This document shows, in pieces, positions 52,154-59,961 of a stretch of DNA of 64,000 bases. The notes under the pieces were generated by a model. The model saw only the letters and a list, made by a program, of their open reading frames with translations, was not told where the DNA came from and did not search any database. Each line of letters starts with the position of its first letter. Position 1 is the stretch's first letter. Both the position numbers and the translations under genes were made by a program. The DNA is from Thioclava electrotropha (GTDB taxonomy: Bacteria; Pseudomonadota; Alphaproteobacteria; Rhodobacterales; Rhodobacteraceae). The stretch covers positions 414,001-478,000 of the forward strand of contig NZ_CP053562.1 in the NCBI RefSeq assembly GCF_002085925.2, read 5' to 3'.

Positions 52154-53524
52154 GTGAATACGATTTTTTCTTCCTTGAATTATGCGGTTGATGAGGCCGA
52201 CGAGGCAAGAATTGTCGGTCATGTCCATTCGGTCACGGGCCTGTCGCTGACTGTCGTCGGGCTCGAACGCGCGATGGGAATCGGTCAGCGGTGCATCGTG
52301 CACGGGCGGCGCGGTCCCGTTCTCGCCGAGGCGGTCGGGTTGAACGAGGCCGGAACCCGCGTTCTGCCGTTCGGCAGCTGGGATGGCGTCTCGGTGGGGG
52401 ATCGAGTCGAACTCGATCAGCACGGCGATCTGATCCATCCCGATGAAAGCTGGATCGGTCAGGTCGTGGATGCGCTGGGCCGCCCCGTACGCAGCGGCAC
52501 GGGTTGGACTCCGGGCGAGACGGCGCGCGACCTCAAGGCCGCCCCGCCGCGCGCCTTCGACCGCAAGCGGGTCGGCGCGAAGCTGGAGACGCAGGTCAAG
52601 GTTTTCGATATCTTCACCCCGATCTGCCGGGGCCAGCGCATGGGCGTCTTCGCGGGCTCTGGCGTCGGGAAATCGACGCTGATGGCGATGCTCGCGCGCA
52701 ACACCGATACGGATATGATCGTGATCGGGCTCGTGGGCGAGCGTGGTCGCGAGGTGCAGGACTTCATACAGAACGATCTGGGCCCGGAGGGCATGGCGCG
52801 CGCGGTCGTTGTCGTGGCGACGGGCGACGAGCCGCCCTTGCTGCGCCGTCAGGCAGCGTGGACTGCCACCGCCGTGGCCGAGCATTTCCGCGATCAGGGC
52901 AAGCAGGTGCTGCTGCTGATCGATTCCGTCACCCGCTTCGCGATGGCGCAGCGCGAGATCGGCCTGTCGGGGGGCGAGCCGCCGACCACCCGTGGCTACC
53001 CGCCGACCGTCTTTGCCGAGCTGCCGCATCTTCTGGAACGGGCCGGGCCCGGCGTCGAAGAGACGGGCGATATCACCGGGCTCTATACCGTTCTGGTGGA
53101 TGGCGACGACATGAACGAGCCCATCGCCGACACCGTGCGCGGGATCGTGGACGGCCATATCGTGCTCGACCGCCACATCGCCGAGCAGGACCGCTACCCG
53201 GCGGTGAACGTGCAGAAAAGCATCTCGCGGATGCTACCCGACTGCCACACCGATGCCGAGCATCGCATCATGCAGGCAGCCCGGCGCGCGCTCGGAAAAT
53301 ACGCGGATATGGAGGATCTGATCCGGGTGGGCGCCTATCGCCCCGGCGCCGATCCCGACACCGATGCCGCAATTCGTTTCCACCAAAGCGCGACGGTGTT
53401 CTTCTCGCAGCGGAAATCGGAGCAGCTTGGGTCGATGCGGGCCTTCGCGGAAACCTACAGGCTGCTACTGGAAGCGGGTTTCGACGTGCCGCTTCCCGAA
53501 GAGGTGGATGGCGAGGGCGCGTAA
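52154..53524 (+). CDS. fliI: Flagellar export ATPase FliI
   Basis: A 456-residue ATPase. Walker A is GSGVGKS (residues 168-174), Walker B is VLLLIDSVTRFA, and QREIGLSGGEPPTTRGYPPTVFAELPHLLERAGP is the family signature. It energises export of rod, hook and filament subunits together with FliH. The frame extends to a TTG at 52136, but the GTG at 52154 (VNTIFSSLNYAVDEADEAR) has a better-placed TAGGG; the start is uncertain by six codons. It is divergent from flgB with a short gap containing no element as clear as those upstream of flgI. Confidence 0.95.
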   Translation: MNTIFSSLNYAVDEADEARIVGHVHSVTGLSLTVVGLERAMGIGQRCIVHGRRGPVLAEAVGLNEAGTRVLPFGSWDGVSVGDRVELDQHGDLIHPDESWIGQVVDALGRPVRSGTGWTPGETARDLKAAPPRAFDRKRVGAKLETQVKVFDIFTPICRGQRMGVFAGSGVGKSTLMAMLARNTDTDMIVIGLVGERGREVQDFIQNDLGPEGMARAVVVVATGDEPPLLRRQAAWTATAVAEHFRDQGKQVLLLIDSVTRFAMAQREIGLSGGEPPTTRGYPPTVFAELPHLLERAGPGVEETGDITGLYTVLVDGDDMNEPIADTVRGIVDGHIVLDRHIAEQDRYPAVNVQKSISRMLPDCHTDAEHRIMQAARRALGKYADMEDLIRVGAYRPGADPDTDAAIRFHQSATVFFSQRKSEQLGSMRAFAETYRLLLEAGFDVPLPEEVDGEGA

Positions 53525-53545
53525 GCCCTCGGTCCTGAGCGGCGC

Positions 53546-55402
53546 TTAAAGCGCGGCGATCTCGGAGAGTGGACCGCTCCAGTCGCCAAGCTGCGTCTGG
53601 CGATGAAGCTGCAGATTGCCATACCAGCGATCCGGGCTTCCGTGACGGCCCCAATACCACATGCAAGCCGCCCCTTTCGGGATCAGCACATGGCTGTCGG
53701 GATGCCCCAACGCGCCGCAGACATGGGCAGTGGTGTTGTCGATGCTCACCACCCGGTCGAGCGCCATGATCTGCGCCGCGAACCCGTCGAGATCGGCGAG
53801 CTGGTCGATCTCTGGATCATCGAAAAGCGTCAGATCGGGACGGGTGCGGGCGGCCTGTGCAAGCTCTGCTTCCCGGTCGCCGTATTGCAGGTTCACCACC
53901 AGCGCACCCTCGGGCAGCGCCGCCAGCAGAGTCTCGAGCGCGAGGGAGCGATGCGCGCCGGTGATCGGGTCGTTGCTGTGCCAGGCGATGCCAACGACCG
54001 GGCCGCCTTGCGCCATCTCGCGGTAGCGGGCGCGGATCGCCTCGACCCGCGCGGCATCCGCGCGCAAATAGCCGCCAAGCGGCTGTTCCGCTAGCGCCTC
54101 GACGCTGAGATAGCGCACCAGATCGCCCACGAAGATCATCTCTTCCGGCGCGACGTTCATCTTGTCGACCTCGGTGGTCTCCGCGAAATCGACGCCAAGG
54201 CCGCAGCGCTCGATCAGCGGCTTCATCCTTGCCTCGCCCACGAAAGTCACCTTCGCCCCAGGGGGGAGGGGGGCTCGGTCGATGATCGGCAGCAGCGCAA
54301 GCTGATCGCCGATCCCCTGCTCGTCGACCAGAAAGAGACGCTCGCGCGCGGTGAGGCGATCGGGTTCGGAGTTCTCGTAGGGAATACGGCGGCGGTTCGC
54401 CTCGGGTTGACGTCCCGCGTAGTAAGGCGCGCCGCCAGCGAAATCGCCCTGTCCCATCAGGAAGGTGCCATAGGCGCGCTTCACCCAGAGCCCGCCGCCA
54501 TCGACAAGATGCAGCGCCTCCCGGAAGGCAATATGCGCCTCATGGAACGCCTCGCGGTCGAGGTGGCAATTGGCGGAAAACCCGAGGGCACGCTGAAACT
54601 GGTCCGGATCCTGGAAGCGATGCGAGAGCGTCTCGAGCGCGCGCGGGATGTCACCCAGCGCCCGCAGCGCGGCCATGCGCAGGGTCACGATTTCGTCGCG
54701 ATGCGCGTTCCTTTCCTCAAGTTCGGACAGCAGGGCGTCAGCTCCGGCGATGAGACCCTGATAGTCCTGCCGAAAGAGTTTCGCCTTGAGCAGGCCGATC
54801 CGGTTGGAAAGCGGCTGCGGGGCGAGACGCGCGGCTTCCTCATAGGCGGGCGCGGCCTCGGCGTTACTTTCGCCGGAGGCAAAGGCATCGGCGGTGATGA
54901 GCCACATCTCGGCCGTTTTCATGCGCTGAGCCATCTTGCGCAGATTTCGTCCGGCCGTGGTCGAGCGGTCGAGGCGCCCCATCAGATCGGCATAAAGGCG
55001 GGCCATCGGAACGTCTTCGCTCCCACGCTCGATCGCCTGCGCGAACAGATCGATGGCCGCGAAGATGTCGGCCTTCAAAACCCGCGCTTTGCCTAGCCCC
55101 GCCAAACCCATCGCATCGGTGGGTGCAATCAGCAGCGCGCGGTCAAAGAACTGCGCGGCCGCCTCCGCTTCGCGGCGATCCAGCGCCACGGTGCCCAACA
55201 CGAGCCACGGGTGGCGGTTGGCCGGGTGCGTCTGGCTGACGTCATGCGCCAACCGGGCGGCTTTCGGACCATCAGCCGCAGCCAGCGCCTCGTAGGCTTC
55301 GTGCATCGTCAGCGCCGCGGCGCCGTCCGCGATACCATAATACTTCGAGGCCTTGGCGGCCCGGGCGCGCCGGTCCTTGCGCGAGAGGGTTGTCTGGGTC
55401 AT
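53546..55402 (-). CDS. TPR protein with glycosyltransferase-like C-terminal domain
   Basis: A 618-residue protein. Residues about 30-330 are TPR-like helices (HPWLVLGTVALDRREAEAAAQFFDRALLIAPTDAMGLAGLGKARV). The C-terminal half resembles GT9/GT41-type transferases of B fold, with ERLFLVDEQGIGDQLALLPI, GGPVVGIAWHSND, ALVVNLQYGDREAEL and VVSIDNTTAHVCGALGHPDSHVLIPKG. Such TPR-linked enzymes occur near flagellin genes and may glycosylate secreted or flagellar proteins; that is inference. There is no signal or membrane helix. It converges on fliI and overlaps the start region of the GT-FkbM gene upstream by four bases. Confidence 0.75.
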   Translation of the reverse strand: MTQTTLSRKDRRARAAKASKYYGIADGAAALTMHEAYEALAAADGPKAARLAHDVSQTHPANRHPWLVLGTVALDRREAEAAAQFFDRALLIAPTDAMGLAGLGKARVLKADIFAAIDLFAQAIERGSEDVPMARLYADLMGRLDRSTTAGRNLRKMAQRMKTAEMWLITADAFASGESNAEAAPAYEEAARLAPQPLSNRIGLLKAKLFRQDYQGLIAGADALLSELEERNAHRDEIVTLRMAALRALGDIPRALETLSHRFQDPDQFQRALGFSANCHLDREAFHEAHIAFREALHLVDGGGLWVKRAYGTFLMGQGDFAGGAPYYAGRQPEANRRRIPYENSEPDRLTARERLFLVDEQGIGDQLALLPIIDRAPLPPGAKVTFVGEARMKPLIERCGLGVDFAETTEVDKMNVAPEEMIFVGDLVRYLSVEALAEQPLGGYLRADAARVEAIRARYREMAQGGPVVGIAWHSNDPITGAHRSLALETLLAALPEGALVVNLQYGDREAELAQAARTRPDLTLFDDPEIDQLADLDGFAAQIMALDRVVSIDNTTAHVCGALGHPDSHVLIPKGAACMWYWGRHGSPDRWYGNLQLHRQTQLGDWSGPLSEIAAL

Positions 55403-56745
55403 GCGCGTTCCCTCGGAATGGCGAAGTAGTCGATCGAGTGGACGTAGAACACGCTGTCGATCAGCACGTAATCATGCGCGCGGCACCACTCCTGCGCGAA
55501 GGCGAGGAGGTTGTCGCGGCGGGTCTCGACCCAGATCAGCGGGCGGTCGCGCGCGATCAGCGCCTCGGCCCCGGCGAGCACATCGAGCTCCATTCCCTCT
55601 GCGTCGATCTTGAGAAAATCGGCGCGTGCATCGGCCATCAGCGCGTCCAGCGTCACGACCTTCAGCTCGCCCGCCTCGTCGGCGACCAGTGTCGTGGCCC
55701 CGAGGTTGTTCTCCTCCGTCGTCTCGGCGCGGAAGCTGCCCTCCGCGCGTCCGACGCCGAAGCCCATGCCGCGCCGGTCGATCAGGTCTCCGATCCCGTT
55801 CGCGGCGATATTGCCTTCCAGAAGCGTCAAGGCGGCGGGGTTCGGCTCCACCGGATAGATGCGCGACGGGTCCAGGTGCTGCGCATACCAGACGACGTGA
55901 TTGCCGATATTCGCGCCGACCTCGACGATATGCGGGTGCGCCACGCCGATCAGATCGCGCAGTTTCTCGAGCGAGCTATCCTCGAAGAACCGCCCCTGAA
56001 GATGAGTGTTCTGAATGATGTCGAGCGGATTGGTGATCTGCATCTTCGCAGCCACGCCCCGATGTTCGAGCTGCGCCCAGACCGGATCGCGCTCGACCGC
56101 GTCGGCCCACATCCGCTCGACCTGCCGGGCCCAATCGGCCCCCGTCGCAGAGCGTGGACCGGTGGAATGCTGGTCGCGGCGATTGACGAAGAAGATCTCG
56201 GGGCGTTTCGCGCAATTCCCGGTCTGCCAAAGCTGCAGGTAGAGCTTGTAATCCTCGCCCGTATCCATCGCTTCGTCGAAGCCGAAGCGCGCGACCAATT
56301 CGGTGCGGATGAACGCGCCGATCTGAACCGCGAAGAAGGGCGGGGTGGCGAGAAACTCCGCATAGGCGGAAATCTCGGCCGGTTGACCGTCGCGCAGTTG
56401 CGGCTCGCCCGCCGCGTCGAATTCGCAGATCAGACCCCAAAGTGCGTCGAGATCAGGCTCCGCTGCAAGGCGCGCGCCGAAGGCCTCGAAGGCGTTCGGG
56501 GTGAGAACGTCATCCGCATCGAGGAAGAAAATCCACGCGATGCCTGCCTCCTGTGCCTGCCGGATCGCGGCGTTGCGGCGCGCAGACCGGCCGTGCAGCC
56601 CTTGCGTGTCGTCCATCGCGTAGTGATGGATCCGGTCGAACGGGCCCTTGGAAAAGCCGATCGCGGTCTCGACGGAAGGCGCGCAGCTTTCCTCGAACAG
56701 TGCACGGTGGCCGGGGCCTATCGGGGTGATGATGGCGCAATCCAT
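55399..56745 (-). CDS. Fusion of GT2-like glycosyltransferase and FkbM methyltransferase
   Basis: A 448-residue protein with two domains. Residues 1 to about 240 look like a GT-A glycosyltransferase (CAIITPIGPGHRALFEES, the DxD site FFLDADDVL at 74-81, later GEDYKLYLQLW). Residues about 255-440 are an FkbM-type methyltransferase with the SAM loop HIVEVGANIGNHVVWYA, then IYPVEPNPAALTLLEGNIAANG and ARADFLKIDAEGMELDVLAGAEALIARDRPLIWVET. One chain could thus add a sugar and O-methylate it. The stop overlaps the TPR gene start, so the two are co-translated. The place at the end of the flagellar island suggests flagellin or surface-glycan modification. Confidence 0.82.
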   Translation of the reverse strand: MDCAIITPIGPGHRALFEESCAPSVETAIGFSKGPFDRIHHYAMDDTQGLHGRSARRNAAIRQAQEAGIAWIFFLDADDVLTPNAFEAFGARLAAEPDLDALWGLICEFDAAGEPQLRDGQPAEISAYAEFLATPPFFAVQIGAFIRTELVARFGFDEAMDTGEDYKLYLQLWQTGNCAKRPEIFFVNRRDQHSTGPRSATGADWARQVERMWADAVERDPVWAQLEHRGVAAKMQITNPLDIIQNTHLQGRFFEDSSLEKLRDLIGVAHPHIVEVGANIGNHVVWYAQHLDPSRIYPVEPNPAALTLLEGNIAANGIGDLIDRRGMGFGVGRAEGSFRAETTEENNLGATTLVADEAGELKVVTLDALMADARADFLKIDAEGMELDVLAGAEALIARDRPLIWVETRRDNLLAFAQEWCRAHDYVLIDSVFYVHSIDYFAIPRERA

Positions 56746-56748
56746 GGC

Positions 56749-57885
56749 TCAGCGCTCCTCGCCTGTTTGGTCGTCCGCAAGCGACTGGAAGACGGACTCG
56801 CGGATCGTATCGAGCGAGACCTTCCGCGCCTCGCCATGGCTCAGCGCGGGCGTCAGGCCAAGTTGCAGCGCCAGCGCCGAGAAGAAGATCAGTGCCGCAC
56901 CACCCAGCATCGTGCGCATCTGCGGCTTCGCGCCCGTGCGCTTCACCGGGAGCTTGCCTGTCTCCTCGCGCAGCGGGGCGGCGAGGGGGGCGGCCTGCGG
57001 CTTCGCGGCTTCGGGCGCGATGAAGATGAAGTGGTCGAGCGCGGTCAGTCGCGCCGAGAGCGGGGTCCGCCGCAGCGTCGCAAGAAGCGAGGCGGGGAAA
57101 TGGTCTGCGGGGGCGTGAATCTGACCGGGCATGGCGGTCGCGCCCTGTCGCGCCAGTTCGGCGACCGGAATGGCGAAGCTGTGCAGATCGTCCCGGAAAT
57201 AGACGCCCCGCACCCCGAAGCTTTGCGCATCGGCACCGGCGTCTTCGATGGAAATGCGCACGGTGTCGGCGCTGAGGCTCAGTTCGCACGTCGCCATCAG
57301 CGCCTCGGCCCGGTGCGTGTCGCTCAACCGCCGGAAGCCGGGCGGACCGCCATCCTCGCCGGTAGTGCGCGCGGCCTCAGTGCTGGCACGTGGCGGGGAC
57401 GCGGCGATCTTGCTCGCGGGCGGCGTGGTCGTGGATTGTTCCGGGTTCAGCTCCGACAGAAGCCGCTCCACCTCGCGCATCGCGGGCGAGACCGAGGCCG
57501 ATTTCGCATCGGTCAGCGCTTCCGGATCGAGGCCTTCATCGGCGGCATAGGCGAAGTTGATCGCGTAATCGCGCGCAATCTCCGGAAGATCGTCGGTCTC
57601 ATGTACGAGGGACAGGATCTTCTGCTCGTCGGAAAACAGCATCCGCCGGGTCCGGTAGCCCTCGACCTTCGGGATGACGGCGTATTCATCCGCCCGCCAG
57701 TTCATCGAGCGCGCAAGCCGGGGCAGGACGCGCTCGGCCTCGCTCGCATGAAAGACCAGCATCGCGCAGCCGCCTTCCGGGTCGAGGCCGACGGCCAGAC
57801 ACATCTGCTGCGGCCATTGCTGGAACAGATGGCGCAGGTCCTGCTCTTCGAGCAGAAAGGCTATGGCTTCCGCGCTGGCGCTCAT
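56749..57885 (-). CDS. Unidentified protein with C-terminal membrane helix
   Basis: A 378-residue protein, start MSASAEAIAFLLEEQDLRHLFQQWPQQMCLAVGLD (AGGG upstream); the frame is open to 57903. The N-terminal 140 residues form a globular domain. A disordered Thr/Pro/Ala linker, a second globular part (LMATCELSLSADTVRISIEDAGADAQSFGVRGVYFRDDLHSFAIPV) and one hydrophobic helix (TMLGGAALIFFSALALQLGL) near residue 340 follow. It is the first gene of a three-gene operon with the two sugar-modification genes and is divergent from motA. I recognise no family. It could recruit or regulate the modifying enzymes at the membrane. Confidence 0.7.
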   Translation of the reverse strand: MSASAEAIAFLLEEQDLRHLFQQWPQQMCLAVGLDPEGGCAMLVFHASEAERVLPRLARSMNWRADEYAVIPKVEGYRTRRMLFSDEQKILSLVHETDDLPEIARDYAINFAYAADEGLDPEALTDAKSASVSPAMREVERLLSELNPEQSTTTPPASKIAASPPRASTEAARTTGEDGGPPGFRRLSDTHRAEALMATCELSLSADTVRISIEDAGADAQSFGVRGVYFRDDLHSFAIPVAELARQGATAMPGQIHAPADHFPASLLATLRRTPLSARLTALDHFIFIAPEAAKPQAAPLAAPLREETGKLPVKRTGAKPQMRTMLGGAALIFFSALALQLGLTPALSHGEARKVSLDTIRESVFQSLADDQTGEER

Positions 57886-57986
57886 GAAATGCCCTGAATG
57901 CAAGATCCGTGTTGGATTAACCTATCTATTCATGAATAATCGGTCAAGTTTCCTTGTTAAGCCTCCAGAATATTCGATTTATGCTT

Positions 57987-58004
57987 AATCTTGCTCGCAA
58001 GATT
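57987..58004. promoter_or_regulatory. Perfect palindrome upstream of motA
   Basis: AATCTTGC-TC-GCAAGATT is a perfect eight-base inverted repeat 115 bases before the motA start. Each arm carries CAAGATT, which resembles the CAAGAWTAG element of other flagellar promoters. It may be an operator. Confidence 0.45.
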
Positions 58005-58118
58005 GGCATTTATACTTGACTTAACGGGAGCATCACCGGAGATTTAGCCAAGAATTTCAGGAAACGGCGGCAGTCGGTCGAGAAAGGCCGCAGGCGCGCA
58101 ACACACGGACAAAGAATA

Positions 58119-58988
58119 ATGACGATCATCCTTGGCCTGTTGGCCGTCGTGGGCCTCGTGTTTGGCGGCTTTCTTCTTTCCGGCGGCAGCATGGACGTTC
58201 TCATTCACGCTCTGCCCTTCGAGGGGATGATGATCGGCGGCGCGGCCTTGGGCTCTTTCCTGATCGCGAACTCGTTCAGCATGATCCGCCGCTCGGGGCG
58301 TGGGCTTGTGAAAGTGATGAAAGGCAGCCAGTGGAAGACGGCGGATTACACTGATCTGCTCAACCTGCTGTTCGAACTGTCGCGGCTTTATCGCAACAAG
58401 GGGATCATCGCGCTCGACTCGCATATCGAGACCCCGGAAGAGAGCGAGATCTTCGGTCGCTATCCGCGCATCCTGAAGGACCATTTCGCGATCCAGCTGA
58501 TTACCGACAGCTTCCGGATGCTGGCGATGAACTTCGACGACAAATACCAGACCGAGGATGTCATCAACCGCAAGCTCAAGAAGCATCACCGCGAGGTCAT
58601 GGCACCGGCCTCGGCGCTGCAGACCGTCTCTGACGCACTGCCCGCCATCGGCATCATCGCGGCCGTTCTGGGCGTGATCAAAACGATGGGCGCGATCGAC
58701 CAGCCGCCGGAAATTCTGGGTGGCATGATCGGCGGCGCGCTCGTCGGCACCTTCCTCGGCGTGTTTCTTGCCTATTGCTTCGTGCAACCGATGTCCGGGC
58801 GTCTGCGCCAGATCGAAGAAGAGGATTCCGCATTCTATGCCGTGATCCGCGATATCTTCGTGGCGCTGGTGAGCGACCACCCGCCGAATATCTGCATCGA
58901 GATCGGTCGCGGCAGCATCCCCACCGTCTATCAGCCCGATTTCTACGCCGTCGAACAGGCGCAGAAAGAGCTGCCGCAGGCGGCGTAA
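58119..58988 (+). CDS. motA: Flagellar motor stator protein MotA
   Basis: A 289-residue stator protein with four membrane helices. Motifs: IILGLLAVVGLVFGGFLLSGGSMDVLIHALPFEGMMIGGAALGSFLIAN, the charged cytoplasmic loop FELSRLYRNKGIIALDSHIETPEESEIF, and PAIGIIAAVLGVIKTMGAIDQPPEILGGMIGGALVGTFLGVFLAYC, with the prolines essential for torque. It works with MotB, whose gene is 41 kb away. It is followed by a FliJ-like gene after seven bases. Confidence 0.96.
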   Translation: MTIILGLLAVVGLVFGGFLLSGGSMDVLIHALPFEGMMIGGAALGSFLIANSFSMIRRSGRGLVKVMKGSQWKTADYTDLLNLLFELSRLYRNKGIIALDSHIETPEESEIFGRYPRILKDHFAIQLITDSFRMLAMNFDDKYQTEDVINRKLKKHHREVMAPASALQTVSDALPAIGIIAAVLGVIKTMGAIDQPPEILGGMIGGALVGTFLGVFLAYCFVQPMSGRLRQIEEEDSAFYAVIRDIFVALVSDHPPNICIEIGRGSIPTVYQPDFYAVEQAQKELPQAA

Positions 58989-58995
58989 ACAGGCG

Positions 58996-59427
58996 ATGGC
59001 GCGCAACCGGATCGCGGCTCTGGAGGTGATCGGGCGGCTGCGGCGGCGCGAGCTCGAAGAGCAGGCTGGCGAGCTCTCGAAACTGAATGCGCAGGTCGCG
59101 CGGCTGGAAGGCGAGCGCGATACGCTGACAGAGCGCGCCCGCGCCGAGCTTCACGTCACCTCGCCCGAGACCGCGCCCTATGCGGCCGGGTTTCGTGAGG
59201 CGGTGCGCGAGACGGTCTCGTGGCTCGATCAGGAAATCGGCACGCTGAACGAGCGCCGCGTGCCGCTCGAAGACCGGATGCGAGAGCTGTTTCGAGAGGC
59301 GAAGACCTACGACACGCTTCTCGACCGCGCCCGCGCCGAACGCGCGGCGGAGCTGGCAAAGCGCGAGCAAGCACAGACCGAGGAGCGCACGCTGCAACGC
59401 TGGCTGCGCGACAGGGATGCTGTCTGA
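58996..59427 (+). CDS. FliJ-like coiled-coil protein
   Basis: A 143-residue protein predicted to be one long coiled coil (RLRRRELEEQAGELSKLNAQVARLEGERDTLTERARAEL, then ERAAELAKREQAQTEERTLQRWLRDRDAV). FliJ is a coiled-coil subunit of the export ATPase complex, and no other fliJ is seen in the window, although here it follows motA rather than fliI. Sequence identity in this family is low, so the name is not certain. Confidence 0.65.
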   Translation: MARNRIAALEVIGRLRRRELEEQAGELSKLNAQVARLEGERDTLTERARAELHVTSPETAPYAAGFREAVRETVSWLDQEIGTLNERRVPLEDRMRELFREAKTYDTLLDRARAERAAELAKREQAQTEERTLQRWLRDRDAV

Positions 59428-59506
59428 ATCTGCATTGAGGCTGGCGTCGAGAGCGATCCTGCGGCTAAGCTTTCCCTACGGCACATAAACAGAGGGAGAC
59501 GCTCCG

Positions 59507-59899
59507 ATGGAGTTCAGCGATGCAATCCGCAAATGTTTCTCGAACTACGTGACATTCACTGGCCGCGCAGCCCGGCCCGAATTCTGGTGGTTCGTTCTGT
59601 TCATCTTTCTCGGCAACATCGTCTTCGGCATCCTGGACCGTATCCTCTTCGGTCCAATGATGATGCGGGACGATGCGTCGCTTCTTGGCGCGATCTTCTC
59701 GCTCGTCGTGTTCCTGCCATCGCTCGCGGTGCTGGTGCGGCGGTTGCACGATATCGACCGGACCGGCTGGTGGGCCCTGATCGCGCTGATCCCGGTGATC
59801 GGAACGCTGGTTCTGCTCTTCTTTACCGTTCAGCGCGGCTCCACGGGCGGCAACCGGTTCGGGCCTCCGGCGCTGCCGCCGCATCAGATGCCGTCCTGA
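59507..59899 (+). CDS. DUF805 family membrane protein
   Basis: A 130-residue protein with three hydrophobic helices and the DUF805 motifs CFSNYVTFTGRAARPEFWWFVLF and VLVRRLHDIDRTGWWALI. The function is unknown. GGGAG precedes the start at 59507. It is monocistronic and marks the right border of the flagellar island. Confidence 0.9.
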   Translation: MEFSDAIRKCFSNYVTFTGRAARPEFWWFVLFIFLGNIVFGILDRILFGPMMMRDDASLLGAIFSLVVFLPSLAVLVRRLHDIDRTGWWALIALIPVIGTLVLLFFTVQRGSTGGNRFGPPALPPHQMPS

Positions 59900-59911
59900 A
59901 CTGACATGAAA

Positions 59912-59936
59912 AAGGGCACCCGCGTGGGGTGCCCTT
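59912..59936. terminator. Hairpin between the DUF805 gene and ileS
   Basis: AAGGGCACCC pairs with GGGTGCCCTT across a five-base loop. It lies between two convergent genes and can serve both. Confidence 0.7.
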
Positions 59937-59961
59937 CATTCTGTCGTAGGAAGCGATCTGC

